Below, one piece after another: positions 1 to 7,297 of a DNA stretch of 34,455 nt. Numbering within the stretch: the first letter of the stretch is position 1; every line of letters starts with the position of its first letter. The translations under genes were made by a program, and so were the position numbers. Source of the stretch: Nocardioides sp. (lineage in GTDB: Bacteria > Actinomycetota > Actinomycetes > Propionibacteriales > Nocardioidaceae); contig JAICHQ010000030.1 in NCBI GenBank assembly GCA_025924815.1, forward strand, positions 1-34,455, written 5' to 3'. The notes under the pieces are model-generated. The model made no database searches. It saw only the letters and a list, made by a program, of their open reading frames with translations, and was not told the origin of the DNA.

Positions 1-283
1 GAACGTCGCGGGCGAGACCCTGCTGGAGGCCCTGCAGGGCGGCGGCGGTCCCGGTACGGACGGAGCTGCGACCATCCTGGCCCGCGCCGCGACCGCGGCC
101 TGGCTCAACGCTGCCCACGAAGGCGTCGCCTATCCGTGGCGCCGGAACGCCGGTGGCCTCGACGGTCGCCCGCACCTGGTCTCGACCGTGAACGCCGCCT
201 TCGCCTCCGGCGACCGCGCCACGATGCTGGACCTGGCCATGGAGCTGGACAACGACAACAACCTGGGGTGCCCGCTCAGCTGA
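1..283 (+). CDS. C-terminal end of a probable secreted/surface protein (partial)
   Basis: Only the last 93 residues are in the window. The frame starts at base 2 and ends at TGA 281-283. The reading includes LNAAHEGVAYPW, then VSTVNAAFASGDRATMLDLA and ends in DNDNNLGCPLS. From memory of actinobacterial genomes, this pattern (RAA.AA.LNA...YP, VNAA..SGDR..ML.LA, LD..NN.GCPL) closes many secreted or surface proteins whose upstream domains vary. It may be a small helical C-terminal module. The upstream domains, and therefore the function, cannot be seen. A strong hairpin follows 15 nt after the stop, so this is the end of a transcript. The CDS call is secure; the secreted nature is inferred from family memory. 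Confidence 0.8.
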   Translation, partial: NVAGETLLEALQGGGGPGTDGAATILARAATAAWLNAAHEGVAYPWRRNAGGLDGRPHLVSTVNAAFASGDRATMLDLAMELDNDNNLGCPLS

Positions 284-298
284 GCACTCACACCAGAT

Positions 299-330
299 GT
301 GGGCCCGGGGGCGGAGAGCTCCGGGCCCAC
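299..330 (+). terminator. Hairpin terminator after the partial secreted-protein gene
   Basis: A perfect 10-bp inverted repeat, GTGGGCCCGG (299-308) and CCGGGCCCAC (321-330), can extend inward by a G-T and a G-C pair. It begins 15 nt after the stop codon. No T-run follows, as is common for GC-rich actinobacterial terminators. Confidence 0.75.
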
Positions 331-340
331 GCCATGTCCG

Positions 341-385
341 GCCCGAACATGCCCAGCCCGAACATGCCCGGCCCGAACATGCCCG
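341..385. repeat. Three tandem copies of a 15-bp unit
   Basis: Units 341-355, 356-370 and 371-385 read GCCCGAACATGCCC(A/G), with one substitution in the first copy. A partial unit follows and a diverged one precedes. The array lies directly after the terminator hairpin and has no convincing reading frame. Each unit carries CGAAC, half of an actinobacterial LexA box, but the other half is missing. Function unknown. Confidence 0.85.
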
Positions 386-672
386 GCCCCGTGGAATGAT
401 CTGACCGGTCTCGGCCGCTGTTGTGCTTCGTTCCCCGCCGCCGCCATTGCCCCGGGAGTCGTTCCCGGCCCGACGCCGACTTCACTCCCGGTGTCCGACA
501 CTCACGCCGGCGCACTTACACCGCGCATCGGTGGATCCGAGTTAAAGGTCTCGATTGCATACCAAATGCTGGGCACCGCCTTGTCGAACCGGAACGTGCA
601 GGCGCAGGATCCGCGTATTGGCCTGGTAGTCAGTCCTTTTGGCTGGTCGCAGGCCCCGGAACCGGAGGCCCC
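386..672. other. Non-coding stretch upstream of the peptidase/transporter operon
   Basis: Reading frames here are open but lack plausible protein content or ribosome sites. The part from about 535 to 660 is less GC-rich than its surroundings, as expected of a promoter region. I could not place a convincing -35/-10 pair. A candidate regulator site at 554-569 is listed separately. Confidence 0.5.
554..569. promoter_or_regulatory. Candidate operator for the GntR regulator of the downstream operon
   Basis: The segment ATTGCATACCAAATGC contains the inverted repeat GCAT-N5-ATGC (557-560 and 566-569). It also contains TTG-N5-CAA (555-565), resembling the TGGTATACCA-like sites of FCD-type GntR repressors. 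It lies about 105 bp before the peptidase start, in an AT-richer patch. The match is imperfect and the assignment is inference. Confidence 0.3.
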
Positions 673-1929
673 GTGCTCGACGACGCCATCGCTCGCCACG
701 CGGGCCATGCCGAACAGCTCCTGAAGGACCTCGTTGCGGCCGACAGCACGGTCGGGCGGGAGCAGGCGGCCCTCGAGGTGCTGGCAGCAGAGCTGGAGGA
801 CCTCGGTCTGGACGTGACCCGGCCGGAGTTCCGACCCGAGACCCTCACCGATGGGCGGGCCGGCGTCAGCCCGTCGTTCGACGACGTCGCGCCGCGGTAC
901 CAGCTCCTCGGCTCGACTCCCGGCACGGACCGGTACCACCTGCTGCTCAACGGTCACATCGACGTCGTGCCGGTGGTCGCCGGCGCCACGCTGTGGACCC
1001 ACCCGCCGTTCACACCGACCGTGCGGGGCCGGCGCCTCTACGGTCGTGGCTCGGGCGACATGAAGGGTGGGTTCGCCCTGGGCTGCCTGGCGATCCGCGC
1101 CGCCCGCGAGGTGGCCCCCGGCCTGTTCGATCGGCATCGACTCGGATTCCTGGCCGTCGTCGAGGAGGAGTGCTCCGGAAACGGCGCCTTTGCCGCGTGC
1201 CTCGACGGCGTCCTGGCCGACGAAGTGCTCCTGCTGGAGCCGACCGACCTGGGCGTGATGCTGGGTGGGGTGGGCGTGCTGTGGCTCGACGTCGAGGTCC
1301 TCGGGCACGCCGGGCATGCCGACGTGGCGCACCTGGTGGCGAACCCGGTCGAGCTCGGCATGCGGATCGTGGACCGGCTGCGCGCGTGGTGTCGGGACCT
1401 GTCGATCACGGAGACCGACCAGACACTCGCGGGGGTCGACAGCCCCTACAACCTCAACCTCGGCGGTCTGGACGCCGGTGACTGGAACTCCAGCGTCCCG
1501 GCTCGGGCGACCCTGCGACTCCGGATCGGCTTTCCGCGCGGCTGGACGGCCGAGGACGCCGAGAAGGGCGTGCGTGCGGAGATCGACGCCCTGGTCGTCG
1601 ACGACCCTGCCTTCGCCGCACCGCCCATGGTTCGCGCGTCCGGCCTGCGCGCGCGGGGTTACTACCAGGACCCCGGCGCTCCGCTGGTGCGCGACCTGGT
1701 GGCCGCCCATCTGGACGCCCACGGCGTCGAGCCCGAGCTCTTCTCGCTCGGCAGCACCACGGACGCTCGTACCTACGTCAACGACTTCGGCGCCGTGGCG
1801 GCGTGTTACGGCACCCGGAGCTATGACATCCACGGGGTCGACGAGTCGGTCGACCTCGACAGTGTCGTGGACGGCGCCCGCACCGTCGGGCGGCTGCTCC
1901 TGTCGCGGTTCGGCGGTGACCGAGAGTGA
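673..1929 (+). CDS. M20-family metallopeptidase (ArgE/DapE/CPG2-like deacylase)
   Basis: This 418-aa enzyme belongs to the zinc-dependent M20 family, which cleaves amide bonds of N-acyl amino acids or short peptides. Visible motifs are NGHIDVVPV with H95 and D97, GRGSGDMKGG with the bridging D129, VVEEE with the catalytic pair near E164/E165, LLLEP with E189, and SYDIHGVDE with the last zinc ligand H387. The GTG at 673 is preferred because GGAGG lies four bases upstream and the family N-terminus begins here; the frame stays open further upstream without homologous content. It overlaps the GntR gene by 4 nt. Its place ahead of a Dpp-type importer suggests it processes the imported substrate in the cytoplasm. 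The exact substrate cannot be read from the sequence. Confidence 0.88.
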   Translation: MLDDAIARHAGHAEQLLKDLVAADSTVGREQAALEVLAAELEDLGLDVTRPEFRPETLTDGRAGVSPSFDDVAPRYQLLGSTPGTDRYHLLLNGHIDVVPVVAGATLWTHPPFTPTVRGRRLYGRGSGDMKGGFALGCLAIRAAREVAPGLFDRHRLGFLAVVEEECSGNGAFAACLDGVLADEVLLLEPTDLGVMLGGVGVLWLDVEVLGHAGHADVAHLVANPVELGMRIVDRLRAWCRDLSITETDQTLAGVDSPYNLNLGGLDAGDWNSSVPARATLRLRIGFPRGWTAEDAEKGVRAEIDALVVDDPAFAAPPMVRASGLRARGYYQDPGAPLVRDLVAAHLDAHGVEPELFSLGSTTDARTYVNDFGAVAACYGTRSYDIHGVDESVDLDSVVDGARTVGRLLLSRFGGDRE

Positions 1930-2696
1930 CCACGGCACCCGGCCGTGGCCCGCTGCTCGGCGCCACCACGCCCGGCGACCTCCACCGCCCGATCGTGCCG
2001 GTCAACATCGCCGACCAGGTCGTGGAGAGGCTGGCGACCGCGGTGGCTCTGGGCATGTACGTGCCCGGCCAACGCCTGCCGAGCGAGCGGGAGCTCGCCG
2101 AGATGCTCTCGATCAGCAGGTCGACCGTCCGAGAGGCGCTCCAGCGGCTGACCGAGGCCGGCTACCTCGAGCCGCGCCGCGGCCGGAACGGCGGCCACTT
2201 CGTGCTCGCCGACTGGCGGTCCTCCTCCGGCGAGCTTGTCCGCCGGCATCTCACCGCGCGCTGGGCCGAGTTCGAGGGGCTCTTCGACGCCCGCAACCTG
2301 ATCGAGCCGGTGATCGCCGCCACGGCCGCCGAGCGCTGCGACGACGGCGATCGGGCCGCGATCAACGCCGCGCTGGAGGCGTACAACGTCGCCGAGGATC
2401 GCGAGGCGTCGCGGGTTGCCGACGCCCAGTTCCACCACGCGATCGCCACCGCCACGCACAACGCCCTGCTCGTCGACTTCTCGCTGCGCATGCGGGCCAG
2501 CGTCAGCCTGAACCTGGGCGCCGAGCCCTACACGCCGGCGGTGCGACAGGCGGCCACCGTCGAGCACGAGCAGCTGGCGGCCGCCGTGGCCAGTGGTGAC
2601 GTCGCGCGCGCCTCGTCCATCGCGGCCAGCCACTTCCGGGTCACGGAGCGCCTGATCCGCGAGCTGCGGGAACGTGTCGAGGCGAACGAGTCATGA
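1926..2696 (+). CDS. GntR-family transcriptional regulator, FCD (FadR-like) subgroup
   Basis: The 256-aa protein has an N-terminal winged helix (about residues 20-85) with the typical GntR text MYVPGQRLPSERELAEML and STVREALQRL. An all-helical FCD domain follows (about 100-245). The FCD metal-site pattern is visible as DAQFHHAI, then EHEQLA, then SHFRVTERL. Such regulators usually bind an organic acid or amino-acid-like ligand and repress a neighbouring catabolic operon. The start GTG overlaps the peptidase stop (GTGA) and the stop overlaps the permease start (ATGA), so the regulator sits inside the operon it probably controls. A possible operator lies at 554-569. Ligand unknown. Confidence 0.93.
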   Translation: MTTAPGRGPLLGATTPGDLHRPIVPVNIADQVVERLATAVALGMYVPGQRLPSERELAEMLSISRSTVREALQRLTEAGYLEPRRGRNGGHFVLADWRSSSGELVRRHLTARWAEFEGLFDARNLIEPVIAATAAERCDDGDRAAINAALEAYNVAEDREASRVADAQFHHAIATATHNALLVDFSLRMRASVSLNLGAEPYTPAVRQAATVEHEQLAAAVASGDVARASSIAASHFRVTERLIRELRERVEANES

Positions 2697-3649
2697 CCCG
2701 CCTGACGTTCGTCGTTCGCCGCCTGCTGCTGACCATCCCGGTGCTGTGGGTGATGACGCTGTTCGTGTTCATGATCCTGCGACTGATCCCGGGCGATCCC
2801 GTGCGGACGATGCTCGGCTTCCGGGCCACCCCCGAGAACGTGGCCGTCGCCCGGCATCAGCTGGGTCTCGACGAGCCGCTCTGGCGCCAGTACGTCGGCT
2901 GGCTCGGCGGACTGCTCCACGGTGATCTCGGCAACGACCTGATCAGCCATGCCCCCCTCTCGGAGCTGATGTCCCAGAGGCTGCCGGTGACCCTCGAGCT
3001 GACCGTGCTCTCGATGCTGCTGGCGATCGTGATCGGGGTCACGCTCGGCGCGTGGGCCGCTGTCGGGAGCCGACGGGTGCGGTCGCTCACCGACGGTGCC
3101 GTCGTGCTCGGCGTGAGCATCCCGGACTTCTGGCTCGGCATCATGCTGGTCCTGCTGTTCGCGGCCACCCTCGGCTGGCTGCCTCCGTCGGGCTACGTCC
3201 CCTTCAGCGACGACCCGGCCGGCAATCTCCGCTACATGGTGCTGCCGGTGGCCACCCTCGCCGGTGCAGAGGCGGCGTACATCCTGCGGACGACGCGCGG
3301 GGCCATGGAGTCCGTGCTCCAGAGACCCTCCATGACCTACCTGCGGGCGAAGGGGATAGGCCCTTTCCGCATGGTCGCGGGCCACGGTCTCCGCAACGCG
3401 GCTCCGACCGTCGTCACGGTCATCGGCATCCAGTTCGGGGTGCTGCTGGGCGGTGCGATCGTGGTGGAGACCCTGTTCGGGCTGCCCGGAGTCGGCCGGC
3501 TGATCGTGACCTCGATCAACCAGCGCAATTACCCTGCCGTGCAGGCCGGCGTCCTGGCGGTCGCGACGCTGTTCGTCCTCGTGTCGTTGGCCGTCGACCT
3601 GGTCGTGGCGTGGCTCGACCCGCGGGTGGCCGACGGAGTGGGCACGTGA
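2693..3649 (+). CDS. ABC transporter permease, DppB/OppB type
   Basis: This 318-aa inner-membrane subunit matches DppB-type permeases in length and order of features. It has a first transmembrane helix at about 8-30 followed by LRLIPGDPV, an extracytoplasmic loop with LGLDEPLWRQY, then five more helices. The cytoplasmic coupling loop reads YLRAKGIGPFRMVAGHGLRNA-like sequence near residue 220-240, the EAA loop that docks on the ATPases. It ends with the family-typical YPAVQAGVL and LVVAWLDPRV. It overlaps both neighbours by 4 nt. With the next gene it forms the transmembrane pore of the importer. The substrate class (peptide, nickel or other) is not settled by the permease alone. Confidence 0.94.
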   Translation: MTRLTFVVRRLLLTIPVLWVMTLFVFMILRLIPGDPVRTMLGFRATPENVAVARHQLGLDEPLWRQYVGWLGGLLHGDLGNDLISHAPLSELMSQRLPVTLELTVLSMLLAIVIGVTLGAWAAVGSRRVRSLTDGAVVLGVSIPDFWLGIMLVLLFAATLGWLPPSGYVPFSDDPAGNLRYMVLPVATLAGAEAAYILRTTRGAMESVLQRPSMTYLRAKGIGPFRMVAGHGLRNAAPTVVTVIGIQFGVLLGGAIVVETLFGLPGVGRLIVTSINQRNYPAVQAGVLAVATLFVLVSLAVDLVVAWLDPRVADGVGT

Positions 3650-4512
3650 GCGTCACCGGCCTGCCCGACGTCGTCGCGGTCGCCGCCCGGCCGCCGGCTC
3701 GTCGTGCCCGCACGTCGCTGATGATCGGGCTGGTGCTGCTCGGGATCCTCGTGCTGGTGGCCATCCTGGCGCCGGTGCTGGCGCCCCACGACCCCGACGC
3801 GGTCGATCCGAACCGGGTGCTCGCCGCTCCCGACGGCTCCTACCTGCTCGGTGCCGACGACTTCGGTCGCGACGTCCTCAGCCGCACGATCTTCGCGCTC
3901 CGGGTCAGCCTGCTGGTCGCGGTGAGCTCCGTCGTCGTGGCGACGCTCGTCGCCGTGCCGCTCGGCCTCGTCGCGGGATACTTCGGCGGCTGGGTCGACA
4001 CGCTGGTGTCGCGGCCCCTGGACATGATCCTGGTGCTGCCCGCCCTGCTGCTGGCGCTGAGCCTGATCACGATCCTCGGCCCGGGCAGCACGGTGGCGGC
4101 ACTGGCGATCGCGGTGATCTACCTGCCGATCCTCGCCCGCGTCATGCGGGCCAGCACCCTGGTGACCTCGCAGCAGGACTACGTCCTGGCCGCGCGCGCT
4201 CGGGGCTCGGGCCACGTCGCGACGATGGTGCGCCACGTCCTGCCGAACTCGATCGGCCCGGTTGCCGTGCAGGGCTCGGTGCTCACCGGCTTCGCGCTGC
4301 AGCTCGAGGCCGCACTGAGCTTCCTCGGCCTCGGCACCCAGCCGCCCACGCCCTCGCTCGGCGGCATGCTCGCCGACGGTCGCGACGTTCTCAGCCTGGC
4401 GCCGTGGCTGGAGATCGTGCCGGGCGTCGCGATCGCCCTGGCCGTGCTGTCTTTCCTGCTGATCGGCGACGGGCTGCGCCGCACTCTGGATCCGGACGGC
4501 GTGGCGTCATGA
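3646..4512 (+). CDS. ABC transporter permease, DppC/OppC type
   Basis: The 288-aa protein starts at GTG 3646, which overlaps the dppB-like stop by 4 nt. Family marks are the N-terminal helix followed by LAPVLAPHDP, then LLGADDFGRDVLSR, which precedes the core membrane domain in nearly all DppC proteins. The EAA loop includes DYVLAARARGSG and RHVLPNSIGP. SFLGLGTQPPTPSLGGML comes near the C-terminus. It is the second pore subunit and pairs with the preceding permease. The stop overlaps the ATG of the first ATPase (ATGA). Confidence 0.94.
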   Translation: MSVTGLPDVVAVAARPPARRARTSLMIGLVLLGILVLVAILAPVLAPHDPDAVDPNRVLAAPDGSYLLGADDFGRDVLSRTIFALRVSLLVAVSSVVVATLVAVPLGLVAGYFGGWVDTLVSRPLDMILVLPALLLALSLITILGPGSTVAALAIAVIYLPILARVMRASTLVTSQQDYVLAARARGSGHVATMVRHVLPNSIGPVAVQGSVLTGFALQLEAALSFLGLGTQPPTPSLGGMLADGRDVLSLAPWLEIVPGVAIALAVLSFLLIGDGLRRTLDPDGVAS

Positions 4513-5504
4513 CCAGGACGACCGGCCCGGCGCTCGCCCTCGACGATCTGCGCGTGTCGTTCCCGTCCGCGCAGGGGCCGGTGTCGGCCGTCGACGGTGT
4601 GTCGCTGGAGCTCCGCCCCGACGAGATCCTCGGCCTGGTCGGCGAGAGCGGGTGTGGGAAGAGCACGTTGGCCAACGCCGCGATGGGACTCCTGCCGGAG
4701 TCCGCCGAGGTCTCCGGAGCCGTACGACTTGGTGATCGAGACCTGACGATCCTGGCCGAGCGAGATCTGCGACGCATTCGTGGCGACGAGATCGCGATGG
4801 TGTTCCAGGACCCGTCGACGAGCCTCGATCCTGTCTGGACGGTCGGTGACCAGGTCGCCGAGACGATCCGCGCCCACCGCGACGTGAGTCGTCGCGAGGC
4901 GAAGGCCCGCGCCCTGAAGCTGATGAGGGAAGTGGGCATCCCGTCGGCCGAGCAGCGATACGGCGAGCCGCCGCACCGCATGTCGGGTGGAATGAAGCAG
5001 CGCATCGTCATCGCGGCTGCACTGGCGAACGATCCCGCAGTCCTGATCGCCGATGAGCCGACGACGGCCCTGGACGTGACCATCCAGGCGCAGATCCTGC
5101 AGCTGCTCGACGGGCTGCGCCAGCGCCGAGGGACAGCGGTCCTGTTGATCACCCACGATCTCGGGGTTGTCGCGCAGGTCTGTGACCGGGTTGCGGTGAT
5201 GTACGCCGGCCAGCTGGTGGAGGTGGCCACGACGGAGCAGATCTTCAGCCACCCGGCGCACCCCTACACCGAGGCACTCCTGCGCGCCGTCCCCGGCACG
5301 GGGGAGCCCGGGGCCGAGCTCACGGTGATCCCGGGGCAGGTCCCGGACCTGGCTGCTCCGCCGGTCGGGTGCCGATTCGCGCCCCGATGCCCGTTCGCCA
5401 CCGAGGAGTGCTCGATCCGCCCGCCGCTCGAGGGCGACGAGGCCCACGGCGCCGTCGCCTGCTGGCACCCGCGAAGCAGGGACCGGGAGGTGACCGCGAG
5501 GTGA
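4509..5504 (+). CDS. ABC transporter ATP-binding protein, DppD/OppD type
   Basis: The 331-aa cytoplasmic ATPase has Walker A GESGCGKST, Q-loop MVFQDPSTSLDP, signature MSGGMKQR, Walker B VLIADEPTTALD and the switch histidine in LLITHDLG. The C-terminal oligopeptide/dipeptide module is complete, with HPAHPYTEALL and the cysteine pattern CRFAPRCPFATEEC. In related proteins such cysteines bind an iron-sulfur cluster. The ATG at 4509 overlaps the preceding stop. It energises import together with the next gene as a heterodimer. Confidence 0.94.
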   Translation: MTRTTGPALALDDLRVSFPSAQGPVSAVDGVSLELRPDEILGLVGESGCGKSTLANAAMGLLPESAEVSGAVRLGDRDLTILAERDLRRIRGDEIAMVFQDPSTSLDPVWTVGDQVAETIRAHRDVSRREAKARALKLMREVGIPSAEQRYGEPPHRMSGGMKQRIVIAAALANDPAVLIADEPTTALDVTIQAQILQLLDGLRQRRGTAVLLITHDLGVVAQVCDRVAVMYAGQLVEVATTEQIFSHPAHPYTEALLRAVPGTGEPGAELTVIPGQVPDLAAPPVGCRFAPRCPFATEECSIRPPLEGDEAHGAVACWHPRSRDREVTAR

Positions 5505-6484
5505 GCGCGCTGCTGGAGGTGCAGGGGTTGGTCAAGCGGTTCCCGGCAGGCGGCCCGGTCTGGCGTCGCCGCTATGTCCACGCTGTCAGCGACGTCGACC
5601 TCAGCATCGGACGTGGCCAGACCCTTGGGCTGGTCGGGGAGTCGGGCAGCGGCAAGACCACGGTCGGCCGCTGCATCCTCGGCCTCTACCGACCCGACGA
5701 GGGCCTCGTGCGCTTCGACGGACGAGACGTTGCCGGGCTGCGCGGCAGCACGCTGGCGGAATTCCGTCGACGGGTGCAACCGGTCTTCCAGGACCCCTAC
5801 GGCAGCCTCGACCCACGCTGGACCGTGGGCCGCAGTGTGCAGGAGTCACTCGAGGCCCACCGGATCGGCTCGGTCCAGGACCGTCGTGACCGGGTGCGCG
5901 AGCTGTTCGCCACCGTCGGCCTCGATCCGGCGCTCGGGGATCGGCACCCGCGGAACCTCTCCGGTGGCCAACGGCAGCGCGTCGGCATCGCGGCGGCCCT
6001 CGCCAGTGAGCCCGAGCTGATCATCGCGGACGAGCCGGTGAGCGCCCTCGACGTCAGCGTTCAGGCGCAGATCATCAACCTGCTCCAGCGGCTCGGCCGT
6101 GATCTCGGCCTCGCCGTGCTGTTCATCTCGCACGACCTGGGAGTGGTCGAGCACGTCAGCTCCGAGGTCGCGGTGATGTACCTCGGCCGCGTCGTCGAGA
6201 CCGGGCCCACGGCCGCGATCCTCCGCGCCCCCGAGCACCCCTACACCCGCGCCCTCGTCGAGGCCATCCCGCACCCCGACCCGTCCCGCCGCTTCCGCCA
6301 TGCGTCGTTGGCCGGCGAGATCCCGAGCCCCGTGGACCCGCCCTCCGGCTGTGCCTTCCATCCACGCTGCCCGATCGCGCAGGCCAGTTGTCGCATCCAG
6401 GTACCCGAGCTCGAACCGGTCGGGGAAGACCACCTGGCCGCCTGTCCGGTGGTCGCCAGGGTGACCACCCGTCCCACCACCTAG
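5501..6484 (+). CDS. ABC transporter ATP-binding protein, DppF/OppF type
   Basis: The 327-aa ATPase starts at GTG 5501, in a GTGA overlap with the previous stop. It shows Walker A GESGSGKTT, Q-loop PVFQDPYGSLDPRWTV, signature LSGGQRQR, Walker B LIIADEPVSALD and the switch sequence LFISHDLG. It ends with HPYTRALV and the cysteine-rich CAFHPRCPIAQASC. The insertion after the first strand (FPAGGPVWRRRYVHAV) is typical of DppF rather than DppD. It completes the set of two permeases and two ATPases. Confidence 0.94.
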   Translation: MSALLEVQGLVKRFPAGGPVWRRRYVHAVSDVDLSIGRGQTLGLVGESGSGKTTVGRCILGLYRPDEGLVRFDGRDVAGLRGSTLAEFRRRVQPVFQDPYGSLDPRWTVGRSVQESLEAHRIGSVQDRRDRVRELFATVGLDPALGDRHPRNLSGGQRQRVGIAAALASEPELIIADEPVSALDVSVQAQIINLLQRLGRDLGLAVLFISHDLGVVEHVSSEVAVMYLGRVVETGPTAAILRAPEHPYTRALVEAIPHPDPSRRFRHASLAGEIPSPVDPPSGCAFHPRCPIAQASCRIQVPELEPVGEDHLAACPVVARVTTRPTT

Positions 6485-6499
6485 AAAGGTCAGTTGCCG

Positions 6500-7297
6500 A
6501 TGCCGAAGGTCAACCTCAACGGAGTCACACTCAACTACCAGCTCGAGGGCGACGGTCCGGAGACCCTCGTACTCGTCAACGGCCTGGCGGACGATCTGGT
6601 CTCGTGGGACTTCCAGGTCCCCGCTTTCCTCAAGGCCGGCCTCCGAGTGCTGCGGTTCGACAACCGCGGGATCGGGGAGAGCGACGCACCGGCGGGCCCG
6701 TACACCTCGCGGATGCTCGCCGATGACGCCAAGGCGCTGGTCGACGAGCTCGGCCTGGACAGCTTCCACCTGATGGGAGTGTCGATGGGCGGCATGATCG
6801 TCCAGGAGTTCGCCATCGCGTACCCGGAAGTCCTGCGGTCGGTCACGATGGCCTGCACCTACGCCGCTCCGGGCGAGTTCTGCTCCCGCATGTTCAGCAT
6901 GTGGGGCGATCTTGCCCCGAGTGTCGGTGTTCCGTTCGTGATGCGCGACGTGACGCTCTGGGCGTTCACGGTGCCGTTCTTCGAGGAGCGCACCGACGAT
7001 CTGCGCGAGTTCGAGGCGGGAATGGCCGAGCTCACGATGCCGGTCGACGCCTACCTGTCGCAGCTGAACGTCATCCAGCAGCACGACACGACCGATCGGC
7101 TGGCCAGCATCGCCACGCCGACCCTGGTCCTCGCCGGCGAGGAGGACATCCTCATCCCGGTTCGTCTGTCCCGACGACTCCACGACGGCATTCCGGGTGC
7201 GCAGTGGGCCACCGTCCCCGGTGGACACGCATGTCTGTGGGAGACGCCGGACCCCTTCAACAAAGCCGTCATCGAATTCATCAAGGAGCACAGCTGA
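6500..7297 (+). CDS. Alpha/beta hydrolase
   Basis: This 265-aa single-domain alpha/beta hydrolase has the nucleophile elbow GVSMGG (Ser), an acid in LAGEEDILIP, and a histidine in PGGHACLWE. FDNRGIGESD is the usual turn after strand 4. The general shape resembles 3-oxoadipate enol-lactonase-like esterases, but that does not fix the substrate. ATG 6500 is chosen because AGAAAGG ends 10 nt upstream; an in-frame TTG at 6494 sits too close to that site. The gene follows the ATPase by 15 nt and its stop shares one base with the next start. It is therefore part of the importer operon, probably acting on an ester, lactone or amide made from the imported compound. Confidence 0.9.
   Translation: MPKVNLNGVTLNYQLEGDGPETLVLVNGLADDLVSWDFQVPAFLKAGLRVLRFDNRGIGESDAPAGPYTSRMLADDAKALVDELGLDSFHLMGVSMGGMIVQEFAIAYPEVLRSVTMACTYAAPGEFCSRMFSMWGDLAPSVGVPFVMRDVTLWAFTVPFFEERTDDLREFEAGMAELTMPVDAYLSQLNVIQQHDTTDRLASIATPTLVLAGEEDILIPVRLSRRLHDGIPGAQWATVPGGHACLWETPDPFNKAVIEFIKEHS

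Noticed and set aside
341..385. LexA (SOS box) sites in the tandem repeat
   Set aside because: Each unit has CGAAC but not the GTTCG half at the required spacing, so there is no complete box.
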